NCBI RefSeq assembly: GCF_014529535.1
Contig: NW_023503334.1
Location: forward strand, 620,001 to 684,000
Reading direction: 5' to 3'
Source of the DNA: Bradysia coprophila
Taxonomy: Eukaryota; Arthropoda; Insecta; Diptera; Sciaridae
Length of the DNA stretch: 64,000 bases
In this document: piece after piece, positions 11,815-22,899 of the stretch
How the letters are laid out: every line of letters begins with the position of its first letter
Numbering within the stretch: position 1 is the stretch's first letter
Translations under genes and position numbers: made by a program
Notes under the pieces: model-generated
Database searches by the model: none
Told to the model about the DNA's origin: nothing
What the model saw: only the letters and a program-made list of their open reading frames with translations

Positions 11815-13082
11815 TTACAAATCCAAATCCTCAACGCCTGCCACTGGCTTGAAGAATGAATCAACTCTATCGTTTGTCACCTCAGCCAATGTGGGCGGTT
11901 TCCATTTCGGTTGATTGTCCTTATCAATGAGAAGTGCTCGTACACCTTCCGCAAAATCGCTGCCGCGAACATGATGATTCCCTAAACGAAATTCCATTTG
12001 AAGGCATTCGGCTAACGTTAATTTTGCACCGAGGCTGAGCTGTTTGAGTGTAACTTTTATACTGGTCGGGGACATTTTCAATAAGGTCTGTAAAGAGAAC
12101 ATAGAATTTTCAGCTGGATTTGACGATTGCTACGTTCTGGTACGTTACAGTCGCTTAGATTAAAATGTTGCCATTCTCCACTTACCTCTTTTGTCTTTAG
12201 AGCCCATTCGCTTCCATCCTTTTCCAAATTGGCTATAATTTCTTCGACTGTAGATGCATCAAAGCATCGATTGATTTGCGCCAAATTCTTCGCTAAAACA
12301 AACTCCGAATCATCTTTGATGCTGTACTTTGCCAACGTAGCGTCAACATCTGCGAAGCTATTCGACGCAACGAGATCATTCTCCAAGCTTGCCAGTTTAC
12401 TACTTTCACAATAATGGGTCGCTATGCCACTCTTCAACACATCTTTTCCCTTCAATCGAAAACCAGTCAGTCCCAGATAAATTCCTATCTTTCCATCCAA
12501 ACGTGGAAGGAAATGCGACCCACCAACGTCCGGAAACAGTCCTATGGCAGTTTCCGGCATTGCAAACATTGTCTTTTCCGTTGCTACTCTGTACTTTCCG
12601 TGTACTGACATGCCAACACCTCCACCCATAACAATGCCATCGATAAATGCAATGTATGGAATGGTGTACGTTCCAATCAAGTGGTTGAGAGTGTATTCAG
12701 CTTGGAAAAATGCTTGGCCATAGCTGGGATCCGATTTTACCAGCGACACAACATCGCCGCCAGCGCAAAAGGCTTTACCACCGGCTCCTTTAACGATAAC
12801 CAGCGATTTGTCTTTCTCGAATTGCAACAGAGGAGCGTAAGCGTTGCTGTCAGTGCAATCAAAATGAGATTTTATATACGGGACACCGATTTCACATTAA
12901 CTTAAGTTCATATACCGAATCATCTCAGTGTTCACAGCATTAAGAGCTTTCGGTTTGTTCAATGTGATGATACCCGCGTTTCCACGTTCTTCAACCAGGA
13001 CTGATGCTTCGGTTGCCATATTACGTACACAATTCCGTATACGTGAAAATACCTGAATAGTGGTCGGTCGCGACAACAGCAT
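11815..13082 (-). CDS. Hibch: 3-hydroxyisobutyryl-CoA hydrolase, mitochondrial
   Basis: The enzyme hydrolyses 3-hydroxyisobutyryl-CoA in mitochondrial valine catabolism. Coding exons are 13082-12916, 12846-12186 and 12087-11815, with junction phases 2 and 0, giving 366 residues. The N-terminus (MLLSRPTTIQVFSRIRNCVR) is basic and lacks acidic residues, as expected of a mitochondrial targeting peptide. The crotonase fold follows: GIITLNKPKALNAVN near 37-51, the oxyanion-hole motif GAGGKAFCAGGDV near 76-88, and GIVMGGGVGMS near 126-136. PETAIGLFPDVGG near 153-165 holds the Glu and Asp (about 154 and 162) that distinguish HIBCH from enoyl-CoA hydratases. The C-terminal extension (LGAKLTLAECLQMEFRLGNH) is also typical of HIBCH. 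I start at the first ATG; a run further upstream begins only with TTG. The length is slightly below the mammalian protein. Confidence 0.95.
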
Positions 13083-13501
13083 CTGTTGCAATAGAAATTT
13101 TATCTGTGAAATTTACGGTACATTACTCGAGATTGCTTGATATAACCGTGATGTGGTGGTGTTGTTATGTAATTAAAGTGTCCAAGGTATGACAATGTTT
13201 ACTGACAAGTGATATCAACTAGTAAAGTTAGTGATAAACCATTACTCTCCGATAACAGAAGGATTATAGAATTACAATGTGAGGTTATCACCGCCGAGTC
13301 ATTATGGTAAAAACAAAAAACTTTTATTATGGCAACAGTTGCAGTGTTTACAACGCCAAGGGTTAGCACAGTTACCTAAACATTGTAATATAGCTATTAC
13401 TTATAAGAATGCTATAGCAGAATGGTATAAGCGTTGAACCCCGTCTAAAACACTGTCACCCAAAAAATATGTTAAAACCAACGAAGTAATAGTATACCCC
13501 A

Positions 13502-13596
13502 CTTGTCAAATAACAACTTGGAGCCTCGTAAGTACCATGCTTTACGTGATTAGGCAATGTAAATGAAAATGAAACATGCCGTAACACGTAAAAGAT
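13502..13596 (+). repeat. Dispersed repeat, copy 1 (partner at 48499-48590)
   Basis: About 95 bp, containing TTTACGTGATTAGGCAATGT and CATGCCGTAACACGTAAAAG, recurs at 48499-48590 in the opposite orientation. The copies differ by only a few substitutions and small gaps. This identity outside genes points to a recently active repeat family. Confidence 0.9.
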
Positions 13597-14287
13597 TTTT
13601 ACGATTTTCACGTAAAACCAAATTATGCGTTGGAGCAACGCACTGCAAGGATGAGAGATCGTACTGACAGCAGACAGCTGTCAAATAGAGTATTTTGTAT
13701 GAAAATTTTGTTCCAAATGGCTTTACTGTTTCAAATTTTGTATGACACAATTTCCAGTTTCATTAGTTCATCTTGCGTTGTAGTGTGTTGGTTGGAAATA
13801 ACGTTTAATGTAATGCTCAATCGCTCAATTTTTACGCATGCTTCAAGCATCAATTCAATCAGGACATGGCAAAATTTATCATATCAAGTTTTAAATCAAC
13901 ATCGGTTCAGACATTCTCATGCCAGATAAACCTAACCAGTTCCGAACTTTAATGCAATTATCATAAAGTGAAGTTTGACAAAGAAACCAGAAATGTTAAC
14001 ACGTTCACACATTCATGTAGCAAAATTTGAACCATTTAGTCCATTTTTCCCATATAAAATTTTTAGTAAACTTCTGTCTTTTACGTTTACCTATAACCGC
14101 TTTCGGATCGACTCAGTTTTGTTACCATGTTTTTGCAGAACATGTAGAACTTCCATCATTCGCTTTCTATGTAACACTCACTCATATGATATTCTAATAG
14201 TCCGTTGCCAATTCGCAACGTTAAAAATATCAAATGTCCTAAAGCCAGGGCTTGTGATCAGTTTCCAAAAAATTGAATCTCAAATTT

Positions 14288-14695
14288 GGACGAGAATACC
14301 AAAGTACAATGAAGGTAACGCAGACCTTCAGCGGATCAGAGAAATTACGGATCCAAACTTTCAGGTGAATTCATTTTCGTATGTTGTCTAACTTAGACTT
14401 GTGCAACATGACGGCCCTAAATCCTTCCAATTCACAACAAAATACCAATGAAAGTCTAAAATAGACCATACCTGTTTTACACTTTCATTGCAAAATACAA
14501 CTTGACGTAAACGAATTTTGTATGTGTGCAACATAACGACGCTAAATCGTTCCAAATTCACCACTAGATGCAACTTGACGCAAACGAATTCAATGCGTGT
14601 GTAACATGACGGAGCTAAAATTCACCTGATAGTTTGGATCCGTGTGTAACTGTGGATTTGCATTTGCATTACCTCCAGTGTTTATATACTTTGGA
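14288..14695. repeat. Imperfect long inverted repeat with internal repeats
   Basis: The left arm (about 14298-14372) and the right arm (about 14618-14692) are imperfect reverse complements. The best-conserved block is GGATCCAAACT.TCAGGTGAATT (left 14351-14372, right 14619-14641). Between them are three degenerate units containing GTGTGCAACATGACGG and CTAAATC.TTCCAA. It may be a decayed foldback transposon and lies close to the presumed Cindr promoter. Confidence 0.75.
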
Positions 14696-15297
14696 AAATA
14701 CATCGTAAAGCGCTCGTTGAACTTTAAGTTGACATCAGTCTAGTCAGCGTCCCTTCTCGAATAGCTAGAGTATTATTGCTCTCGTAACAAACTCTATATT
14801 CGTTTCTGTTGCGAGTGCGTCAACACTGAACTATGCCATGTCTATAAAATTACATTTCTAGTACATTTTCATCGTCGGGTTTTGTGGTTTTTATCTGTAA
14901 ATTTTTGTCGTTTTTCTTATTGGAAGCCGTACGATTCACTAGATAAACTATCAATGTAAAGCCAAAATTTTGCGTCATGAACTAGTGCCATTTGAATTTC
15001 GCATTTCATCAAATTCATACGATAATTCCGAAAACCTTTAGTACGAAATGTAAATGACAGATTAAAAAAAACATCACAGAGATTGACACATAGTATTTAC
15101 CATAATTTGGTGATGTGCTCGGTTCATCATTTATTTTCAACAAAATATTAAGTGATATCATCATTGGAAAGAGTTTTTAAAAGCGAAATCAAATCAATAT
15201 CAAATTGTGCTTCTTAAAGGATAATTAATTATGATCGGACAGCTGTAATATTGGTGATACGAGACATAAAGCGTTTTCAATAATAAATTTAGTAAAA

Positions 15298-18200
15298 ATG
15301 GATACAGGCGGTGAGTGTATTTTCGCATTTGTGATGTTTTTTTTATTGGTTTCGTGTATTGTTTTCATGAAAACATATAAATAGAAAATAGTTTCAGTGG
15401 TTCAGCGTTAACTATTCGTTAGCTAAGAATTGTTTGTGTGCGGATGAATCGGGGAGTGACTAATGGATATGATGGTTCTTTGTCGCATAGATTTTTTTTT
15501 TCAATTAAAAATTGCAAAGTTATCATATTTGTTACCTCGACTCATTTACTCGACTTACTCATAATCTTATCTTGGTAAACCAACAAAATTCAATCTGATA
15601 TAAAATGTTAAATGCTAGCCCGTAGTTGACTTTTTCGGCTTATCAATGTGAAAATAACCGAGAAAAAATCGAGTTTAGGGCACAATATAACTTAGAACAT
15701 ATTTTATTGTTCCCGATTATAGTCCCAATTTTTGATTATTTATTTTTTTGATCAGCCTTCGTTCTGGATAGTTTGAATTTCGCTCTGGATAGTTCTGGAT
15801 AACCACACAATTTCGTCACCCTGAATCAAAAATCAAAATTCACCACAATATATGAATTCAGAGTAAACAAAAAGTGGGCGAGTTTGTTGAACCTAAATCG
15901 TTCAAATCAAAATAACTAAGAAATGGGTCAGTTGTTGTTGAAACAAGTTTAATGTTAAGATGTTCACGATTTATAACTGATTGTTTCATAGTAATTTTGT
16001 GTGTAGGTGATTTAATTCATAAATGGTTAGATTTTTGAAAATGACACATTGATTTGGCACACAATAAAAGTAGGTTTCATGTGGTTTATATGTACACATA
16101 TTACACATACGTGCACATACGATCCGGGTATATATTATATTGTTGTTCCGTCATTTTGCATAATGGAAGAGTGATGATGAATAGGAGAACATTTCTTTTA
16201 AGATTAATTTGTTGTGCTTTTCGATACATACTGTTGCATCGCTGTCACCTGGTGACCACTGAAGAGATCGTAAATTCAGAAATAATTTCCATTTTCATCT
16301 AATACGCCTTTTTCGACCGAATTTTGTGCGTTCCTACTATTCAATCTATTGTTTCACTGCGACACTTTCACTAAAATATTTAAATCGCAATTTCATCCAT
16401 TTCCTGCTTCAAGTCTAATATGCTAATGTTCAAGCAGTCTCTCGTTAGCAATAATATTGAAAGTAAATAAATTGCAGTCAAACGCATGGATTATTAAAAA
16501 TTTATAAAAAAAAATGTTTTATTCTCAATTGAGGGGTTAAAGAATCGATCAAGACACCAAAAATTAATTTTTAGGAAACCATACAGTTCTTCTGCAGTCA
16601 TTTTACATCGTCTCGTTGTAGGATTTGCAATACTAGAACTTATGATTCATGTGGTTGTGTGGTTGTGAAAAGAGTCGTACGACTTTTTTGATTTATGTTC
16701 AGTGCGACCAGTACAGTGCAATTTCTGTAACAGACGCAAAAGTGGTAAAAAAAACGTTTTTATTAGGGTACCAGAGCCTAATATGTATTAGATCCGCTGT
16801 ACAGAAGCCTAAAATGGGTATGTTGTGCTTAAAATTAGTAACTGCCTTGGCTAACGTTCAAAAGTTATTATGCAGAGCATAGAAAGGCATTCAATTTCCC
16901 CATTATCGAGCCCTTCATTTGATTTAAGCATTTTGAACAGATTGAAACCAAATCTTGTACTTCGTGTTACCTGATTAAATAGAGCCTTGACTACAGTTTC
17001 TGTCGTCGCTGAAGGGATAGCCTGAGAAATTGGTAAAACATTTGTGGCTTATGAGTTATAGATAGATAGAGTTATAGTACGTTAGACTTTATTTGGTGAT
17101 ATGATATTGGTTTCTTTGTCTTTGCTGTGTCTGCAATTATCCATTCTCACACAAAACTGCATATTTTGAACACAGCAACACCGATATTGCTTCAAATAAG
17201 CGAAAATATGGTCCTATTCGGATTTTGTTTTTTTTTTTTTTTAGCAAAGAATAAGGTTTGAGTAAGGCTCTGATTTCTTTTAAAAAACTCGGAGGATCAT
17301 TTTCGCGTTTGACCGTTAATGAACTGTTGATGTATTCCTGACTAAGTGTTTCGTCAGAGCATAATAATGTATTATCTTAGTCATGTCGTCGTTTTTGAGT
17401 AAGACTTTAAAAACATTTTTTTTTGTTTTCCTCCACTCGTAATCTTGTTTATCAGAATCGTATTACACATTTCAACTTCTATTTTCCTCAAAGAGCAGGA
17501 AATTCGATTCAAATTTTTGACCTTCATCAAGTGTTTACGAACTTACAAAAAAATCATGCATTCAAGTTGTCTTGCGTCTTGCATTTATATTAGACTCCGA
17601 AGATATTATTAGAAAGAAAGAAAAGTTCTACCGTTCTACAGTATGCATTTATAAACCTGACGTTTTTTTTATTGTTTTATTACTTCTCTGCGTGCTAAGT
17701 GTAAACATTTAACTAATAGCATGCAATCTCCGAAGAAAAACCTTTGATGACTGAAGACAATTGAAATTACTTATTACGCTGCGTATACGTTGAGACTGAT
17801 GTATTGAATATTTTTTTTTCGGTGTTAGGTGAAGCAACCTTTGCGGTTGTGGTGCAGACAACCGCTGGTATTATTGTACAACAACAGTGTTGTGTGTTAG
17901 GTTAAAAGATCTCAATTATTTTCATTTTGTACAGATGTACTCTGGAACCGCAGTTAAAATAAACAAAGAAAAAAAATCTAAATCCAATAGTCATACGACC
18001 GCATTAAAGTTTACCAGGTGCAATAATACAGAACGTTTTCACACAATTTTGTTTTATTACAAAGTGTAGATAACGTGCAAAACCGATAACAAGAATCTGT
18101 TGTGCTAAACTTCTAAGGAAATTTTTATAGTTCACCGAATCGGACATTAACCGTAGTTACGACGAAAATGAATCATCAGTTTGAAGTTGAGGGTACCGGT

Positions 18201-21200
18201 TTCAATTGTTTATTTTGTATGTCAATACGATTGAAAGATAAAGGTCAGTAGATAGTAAAGAATACAAAAAGTATGGCAACAATTTTTGTCAAGACAATTC
18301 AATGTCAGAACCTATCCACTCCACATCCAATGTCGTATACAGTCTAAGCTTTTAGTCAGTTACTCCCGTACATTTTAAGCAAGAAACAAATGTTTTGGTT
18401 TTGTCAAAAACAAACACGACTGTATCAATGGAAGAGCATGTTTAGAGCTGAATAATATTTGCGGTTTGAGTAACCCAAATGAATTCATTATCTCGATCAA
18501 AGAATCGACTGAATATTTACATCGAAACATCAAATTAGAATAAATTTATCAGGTCGATAAAAGTGTGAATAATTGCGACGAAACGAAAATACTGACTTTA
18601 AACAGACATTGAACGTCATATGACCGTCGTGGGTGTCCGAACCATTTTATCAAAAATAAAATTTGATTCGATCATCTTTTGGGCTTGCCATTTGATAGAC
18701 TTTTATGTTATGATTAATAGCCATCGAGTCACGTTGATATGAATAAAGTCAACTTTCTGATAGTGAAAACAGTTCGAGTGGGGGATGCACAAGCCATTCA
18801 ATGTATGAATACTAATTTATCGTCAGATTGAGCTTGTGTGCATTGTTTCTTGTAAAGTGGAGTATCTTCTCGAACGAAGATGGAACCACATTAATATAAC
18901 AGTGATTGCCCTATTTGGATCTGTAAACCTAAGCATTGAGTATGCCTCTCTGTCTTTCAGTCTTCATCTTGACATTCACGTACTTCGTTATATGACGTCT
19001 AACATAGAACCCTTTTGCGAGTAATTTTCATTATTTGAGTTCTCGCTCTTCTTTATCAATAAACAAATTTCTACGGACGAAAACGGATTCGTTCGACAAC
19101 TTTCCACGCTCTACAATCTCCTATACTCAGTTTTAGGTAACTGCTCGCAATGTTGTTGGTGTATTCTGTAAAATAGGCTCCACGAAAGGCAATTGAAAGG
19201 TTGAAACACTCATGCATGCTGGTGTGATTCTCTTTGTATTTTAACAAATAAAACAAAAAAATATGGTGCGGTGAATCATATCACTACGATCACTCTAAAA
19301 ATAAATGATAAAAAAATAAAATTCAATTCACAACATGTCCTACATGCCAACACATTTTATGTCATTATTCAACAGCTTTTAACATCACCGCTCCTATATA
19401 AAGTTCAGAATAAATGAAAATAATTTTATTCACAGTCCGTGCAATTGTTGAACATGAATACCAAGCAAAAGAACCAGATGAACTAAATCTGGTGAAATTC
19501 GATCAACTCTACAATATAAAAGTTCAGCCGGGAGGATGGTGGGAGGGGACACTTGTCTCCACCGGGCAGTCAGGCATGTTTCCCGATAACTTTGTCCGTG
19601 TTTTGGAGGCAGACGACAAAAATCCAGTCGTATTGAGGTGATTATTGCATTTTATTGATGTCGTTACAATAGCCGCACACACAATTTACATATCAACAAT
19701 CAGATGAAAATGTTAATCAATATTTTCAGAGACAAATCAGCAACACAAAATCGTCGATGTAAAGCTGTTTACAGTTATACACAGAACAATAATGATGAAC
19801 TGACTTTGGCTGTCGGTGACATCATTGAATTTTTGGGCGAGGTGACATCATTCACCCTTTACGCATTCCGTTCGTTGTACATTTTAATAAATTTATTTTC
19901 TTGTTTCGTCAATCACAGGTGGAGGAAGGTTGGTGGAAAGGAAAACTTGGAACGAAAATTGGTGTTTTTCCGTCAAATTTCGTTGTTACGATTGAGCACG
20001 TCTCGCCATTATTAGCTAATCGAAGAAGTACGGGAGTTGGTAAAGCATCCACTGAGCCAGTGTCCATGAAATTTAAAGCAGACATCAGCTCGTCAAGGGA
20101 AGATATTGTAGCTGCAATTGGTAATGCAGCTCTGTTGGAAAAAGATGCACCAAGTCTTCCGCCAAAGCCGGGTATGCAAAAAACAAAACAATTTCAAATG
20201 ACACTTTAACACCACGAAATTTCAATATTTTAGTTCGTGAGCTGTGCAGGGTTTTATTTCCATATCCTCCATCCAATGAAGATGAGTTAGAGCTTAAGGA
20301 AGGTGACATAATATCGATCATAAACAAGGAACTACCCGACAAAGGTTGGTGGAAAGGAGAACTTAGGGGAAAAATTGGTGTTTTTCCAGATAATTTCGTT
20401 GGCCCATTATCGCCAGAAGGTAATTTGGAGTGGATAAATGCGTTGTCTGGACTTGACATTATTTTCTTTCAGCCTCTCCATCTAAAGATGCCATGTCATC
20501 GAATCATAGACCCGATCGACCTCCAGCTTCTTCCAAAATATTAATTTCAAACAAATCGTCAAATCGCAAAGACAGTTTCGGTTCGAGGGATTCATTGAAT
20601 GATACCAGCATACCAACGGGAAATGTGGCTGCATATCGGAAATCGTTGGAGAACAAGGTCATGGATATGTCTGGTGTTGAAAAGGCCGGAAACCGGAAGA
20701 GCATTGAAATGAAAAGTGACATTCGAAAGAGCATGGAAAGTTTAGACGATAAAAAGACCACACCGCCACCGGTTCTGACAAAGAAGCCAATTGTTCCAAT
20801 AAAAAAATCACCGACCGTCGGCAATGTGACTGGTGGTCTGTTCACTGGCATCAAAGGAAAAACTAAAACTGACGGTAAATTGTCATCGAACGATAGTTTG
20901 GATGGAATAGGCAGTAGTAAGCCATCGATGGGCCATGTAGCCGATAACGGTGACAAAAGTATTGTGGGCGAGCGACTTAAGCGAGATAACACCGAATTCG
21001 ATCAAATTGAACGTGGCAGTATTTTACAAGATATGCGTGCCGGCCGAGCGAAAGCACCGAAACGACGTCCACCCACATCATCTTCAAATTCATTCGGAGA
21101 AAGCGCCAGCGATACAACTTATCAAAATGGTGGAAACGGTTACGCGGAAACGGAACATAAGTCCGAATCTCTGGACGATGACATTGCGAAACCGAAACCG

Positions 21201-21905
21201 AGAAATTGGGAAAAGCAAAAAGCACCGTGGATGGATGAATTGAAGGCAAGCCAGGCGAAAAAGACGTCACCGAATGTGGAAAACCGATCGCCAGACGGTA
21301 ATAATAAATCTGCTGACCATGAGACAAGTGAAAAATTCGATATGTCGAAGTCATTCAGTAGCTCTTTCGTATCTAGTCACAAGAAATTGTCCGACACCAA
21401 CAACTTTGACATCCGAAGCAACAGTGTGGACGTTAAGACATCACATTCGGCCGATTTGAACAATAAAAAAGATATTGATCATCATCCAATGGCCAAATCA
21501 ATGTCATCAAAGGCGACAATTGATACAACAGCATCAGTAACAGTAGCAGCAGCAGTAGCAACAACAACAACAACGGAAGACACGGCAAAAATACGTCCAA
21601 CTAGTGTCAGTTTGCGCAACCGAAGTATATCACCGGTGGCCCGTTTCACAAAATCTGTCCAACCATCCAACGAACCCACGAAATTGATCAACAATGACAG
21701 TGTCAGTGATAAGCCAATCAGCACCGATAACGTATGCAATCGTGTCGCCGAACTAGAACAAAAAGTAATCAAACTCGAGAAGTTGGTACTGTACCAGAGT
21801 CAAACGATCGAAGATCTACAGAAAACGATCAAAACTGAGTCAGACAAGGTTAAAGTGCTAAAAGGTGAGCTAGACAAATACGCACAGTGTGTTACGCAGG
21901 TCTGA
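15298..21905 (+). CDS. cindr: CIN85/CD2AP-family SH3 adaptor (Cindr)
   Basis: The family links receptors and adhesion proteins to endocytosis and actin; fly Cindr works in cell adhesion, cytokinesis and ring canals. Coding exons are 15298-15310, 19436-19637, 19730-19841, 19919-20171, 20234-20419 and 20473-21905, which join in frame to 732 residues. Three SH3 domains are visible. The first (about 5-62) has GGWWEG and GMFPDNFV. The second (about 82-138) has [19 protein letters not shown]. The third (about 195-252) has [19 protein letters not shown]. The long last exon encodes a Ser/Lys-rich disordered region with proline motifs such as [10 protein letters not shown] basic stretch, [14 protein letters not shown], resembles the capping-protein interaction motif though its usual His and Thr are absent. 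The last 55 or so residues form a heptad-patterned coiled coil ([15 protein letters not shown]). The first exon gives only four and one-third codons and precedes a 4.1-kb intron. Confidence 0.95.
15311..19435 (+). other. First coding intron of the Cindr-like gene
   Basis: This 4.1-kb AT-rich intron separates the four-residue start exon from the first SH3 exon. Fly Cindr has isoforms lacking SH3 domains, so alternative first exons could lie here, but I find none with convincing coding sequence. There are poly-T runs (for example 17227-17242) and no clear transposon ends. Confidence 0.6.
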
Positions 21906-22420
21906 AAGTAAAGAATGCTGTGCGGAGTGGATTGATTCTCCGTACAGCATTGATGGAAATCGTTTTGTTCTAAATATCACATTCCTCTTCATTTTTCCGT
22001 TTTTTTAAAATACAAATTGAGTGAGACATATAAATAAGTTAGACGGTTTTTGTGTGTGTGGTACATGCTAGTTATAATCACTCATCGTTGGACAAAGATA
22101 GGATGTTGCTTTCAGTTCTAATCGGACAAACAAATCAAGCCATCTCGTTGGTAAAGAAGTAGGGGTTAATCGATGTGTGGGCAAGGGAAGAGCTATAGCT
22201 CTGTTTGTCGTTCCGAAGGATAGTTTCTTTGTGATTTAGTGAATGTGAAAAAGGAGTCCTGTTTTGGTTTGTGTGCAGATGTCCGGTTCTTGCAATTTGC
22301 GCCCCTGAGCTTTTCGTCTCAGGTTAAGCAAAATTGGCATGTGCGAAATCGACAAACAACATTATTTAAAGCAAAATGTAGGCCAAGTTCTTGCAATAAA
22401 TTTATATTTCAAACTGAAAA
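21906..22420 (+). other. Probable 3' UTR of the Cindr-like gene
   Basis: No coding sequence follows the stop codon. The first AATAAA is at 22395-22400, which would give a 3' UTR of roughly 500 bases. A longer UTR using more distal signals cannot be excluded. Confidence 0.45.
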
Positions 22421-22515
22421 ACCACTTGCAAGAACCTAGATGTTTGTTCAAATCTAGGTAGTATAGAGACCTAACCCCTGTTTTTAACCTGTTACAGACG
22501 CAGAGACATTAGTTT

Positions 22516-22715
22516 ATGTCGAGGACGTATTATGTCGAGGACGTATTATGTCGAGGACGTATTATGTCGAGGACGTATTATGTCGAGGACGTATTATGTC
22601 GAGGACGTATTATGTCGAGGACGTATTATGTCGAGGACGTATTATGTCGAGGACGTATTATGTCGAGGACGTATTATGTCGAGGACGTATTATGTCGAGG
22701 ACGTATTATGTCGAG
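22516..22715 (+). repeat. 16-bp tandem repeat, 12.5 copies
   Basis: The unit ATGTCGAGGACGTATT repeats without a single change from 22516, with 12 full copies and 8 bp of a thirteenth. Because 16 is not a multiple of three, three units make a 48-bp cycle that reads the same 16 residues in all three plus frames, with no stop. This is why long open frames appear here; they are not evidence of a gene. The sequence TATGTCGAGGACG recurs once at 24522-24534. Confidence 0.98.
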
Positions 22716-22859
22716 TAAGGATACATTTGGCCTCTGTAAGATATTTGGCAACTGTCCGTTTCGGTTAAAATCAGTTTTTTCAAATTAAGTTTGTAAGAAT
22801 TGACTGTTAGAGACGTACCGTAAAACCATTTTTTGAATAGAATTATTGGTTAAGTCGAT

Positions 22860-22893
22860 TATATTATATATATATATATATATATTATATATT
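22860..22893. repeat. TA-dinucleotide microsatellite
   Basis: A run of mostly alternating T and A, interrupted by TTA, lies about 145 bp after the 16-bp tandem repeat. Confidence 0.9.
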
Positions 22894-22899
22894 AAATAA

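Larger units (their letters stand above)
13083..15297. other. Divergent region between HIBCH and the Cindr-like gene
   Basis: This 2.2-kb space should hold both promoters and the Cindr 5' UTR, since the Cindr start codon sits in a short first exon ending at 15310. Open frames at 13630-13929 and 13975-14391 have no family motif, and the second runs into an inverted repeat. Two dispersed or inverted repeats are listed separately. Confidence 0.5.

Noticed and set aside
12127..12905. Plus-strand frames across HIBCH exon 2
   Set aside because: They are antisense shadows of HIBCH.
13083..13091. Upstream HIBCH start at a TTG codon
   Set aside because: The first ATG three codons later is a normal start and already gives a good targeting peptide.
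13630..14391. Two plus-strand frames of 99 and 138 codons
   Set aside because: No recognisable motif, no paired splice sites, and the second enters an inverted repeat.
20504..21354. Long minus-strand frames across the last Cindr exon
   Set aside because: They are antisense shadows of a well-supported coding exon.
22516..22788. 90-codon open frame of perfect 16-residue repeats, with a similar frame one unit on
   Set aside because: It is a direct result of a 16-bp tandem repeat lacking stops on one strand; no start context, splice sites or family.
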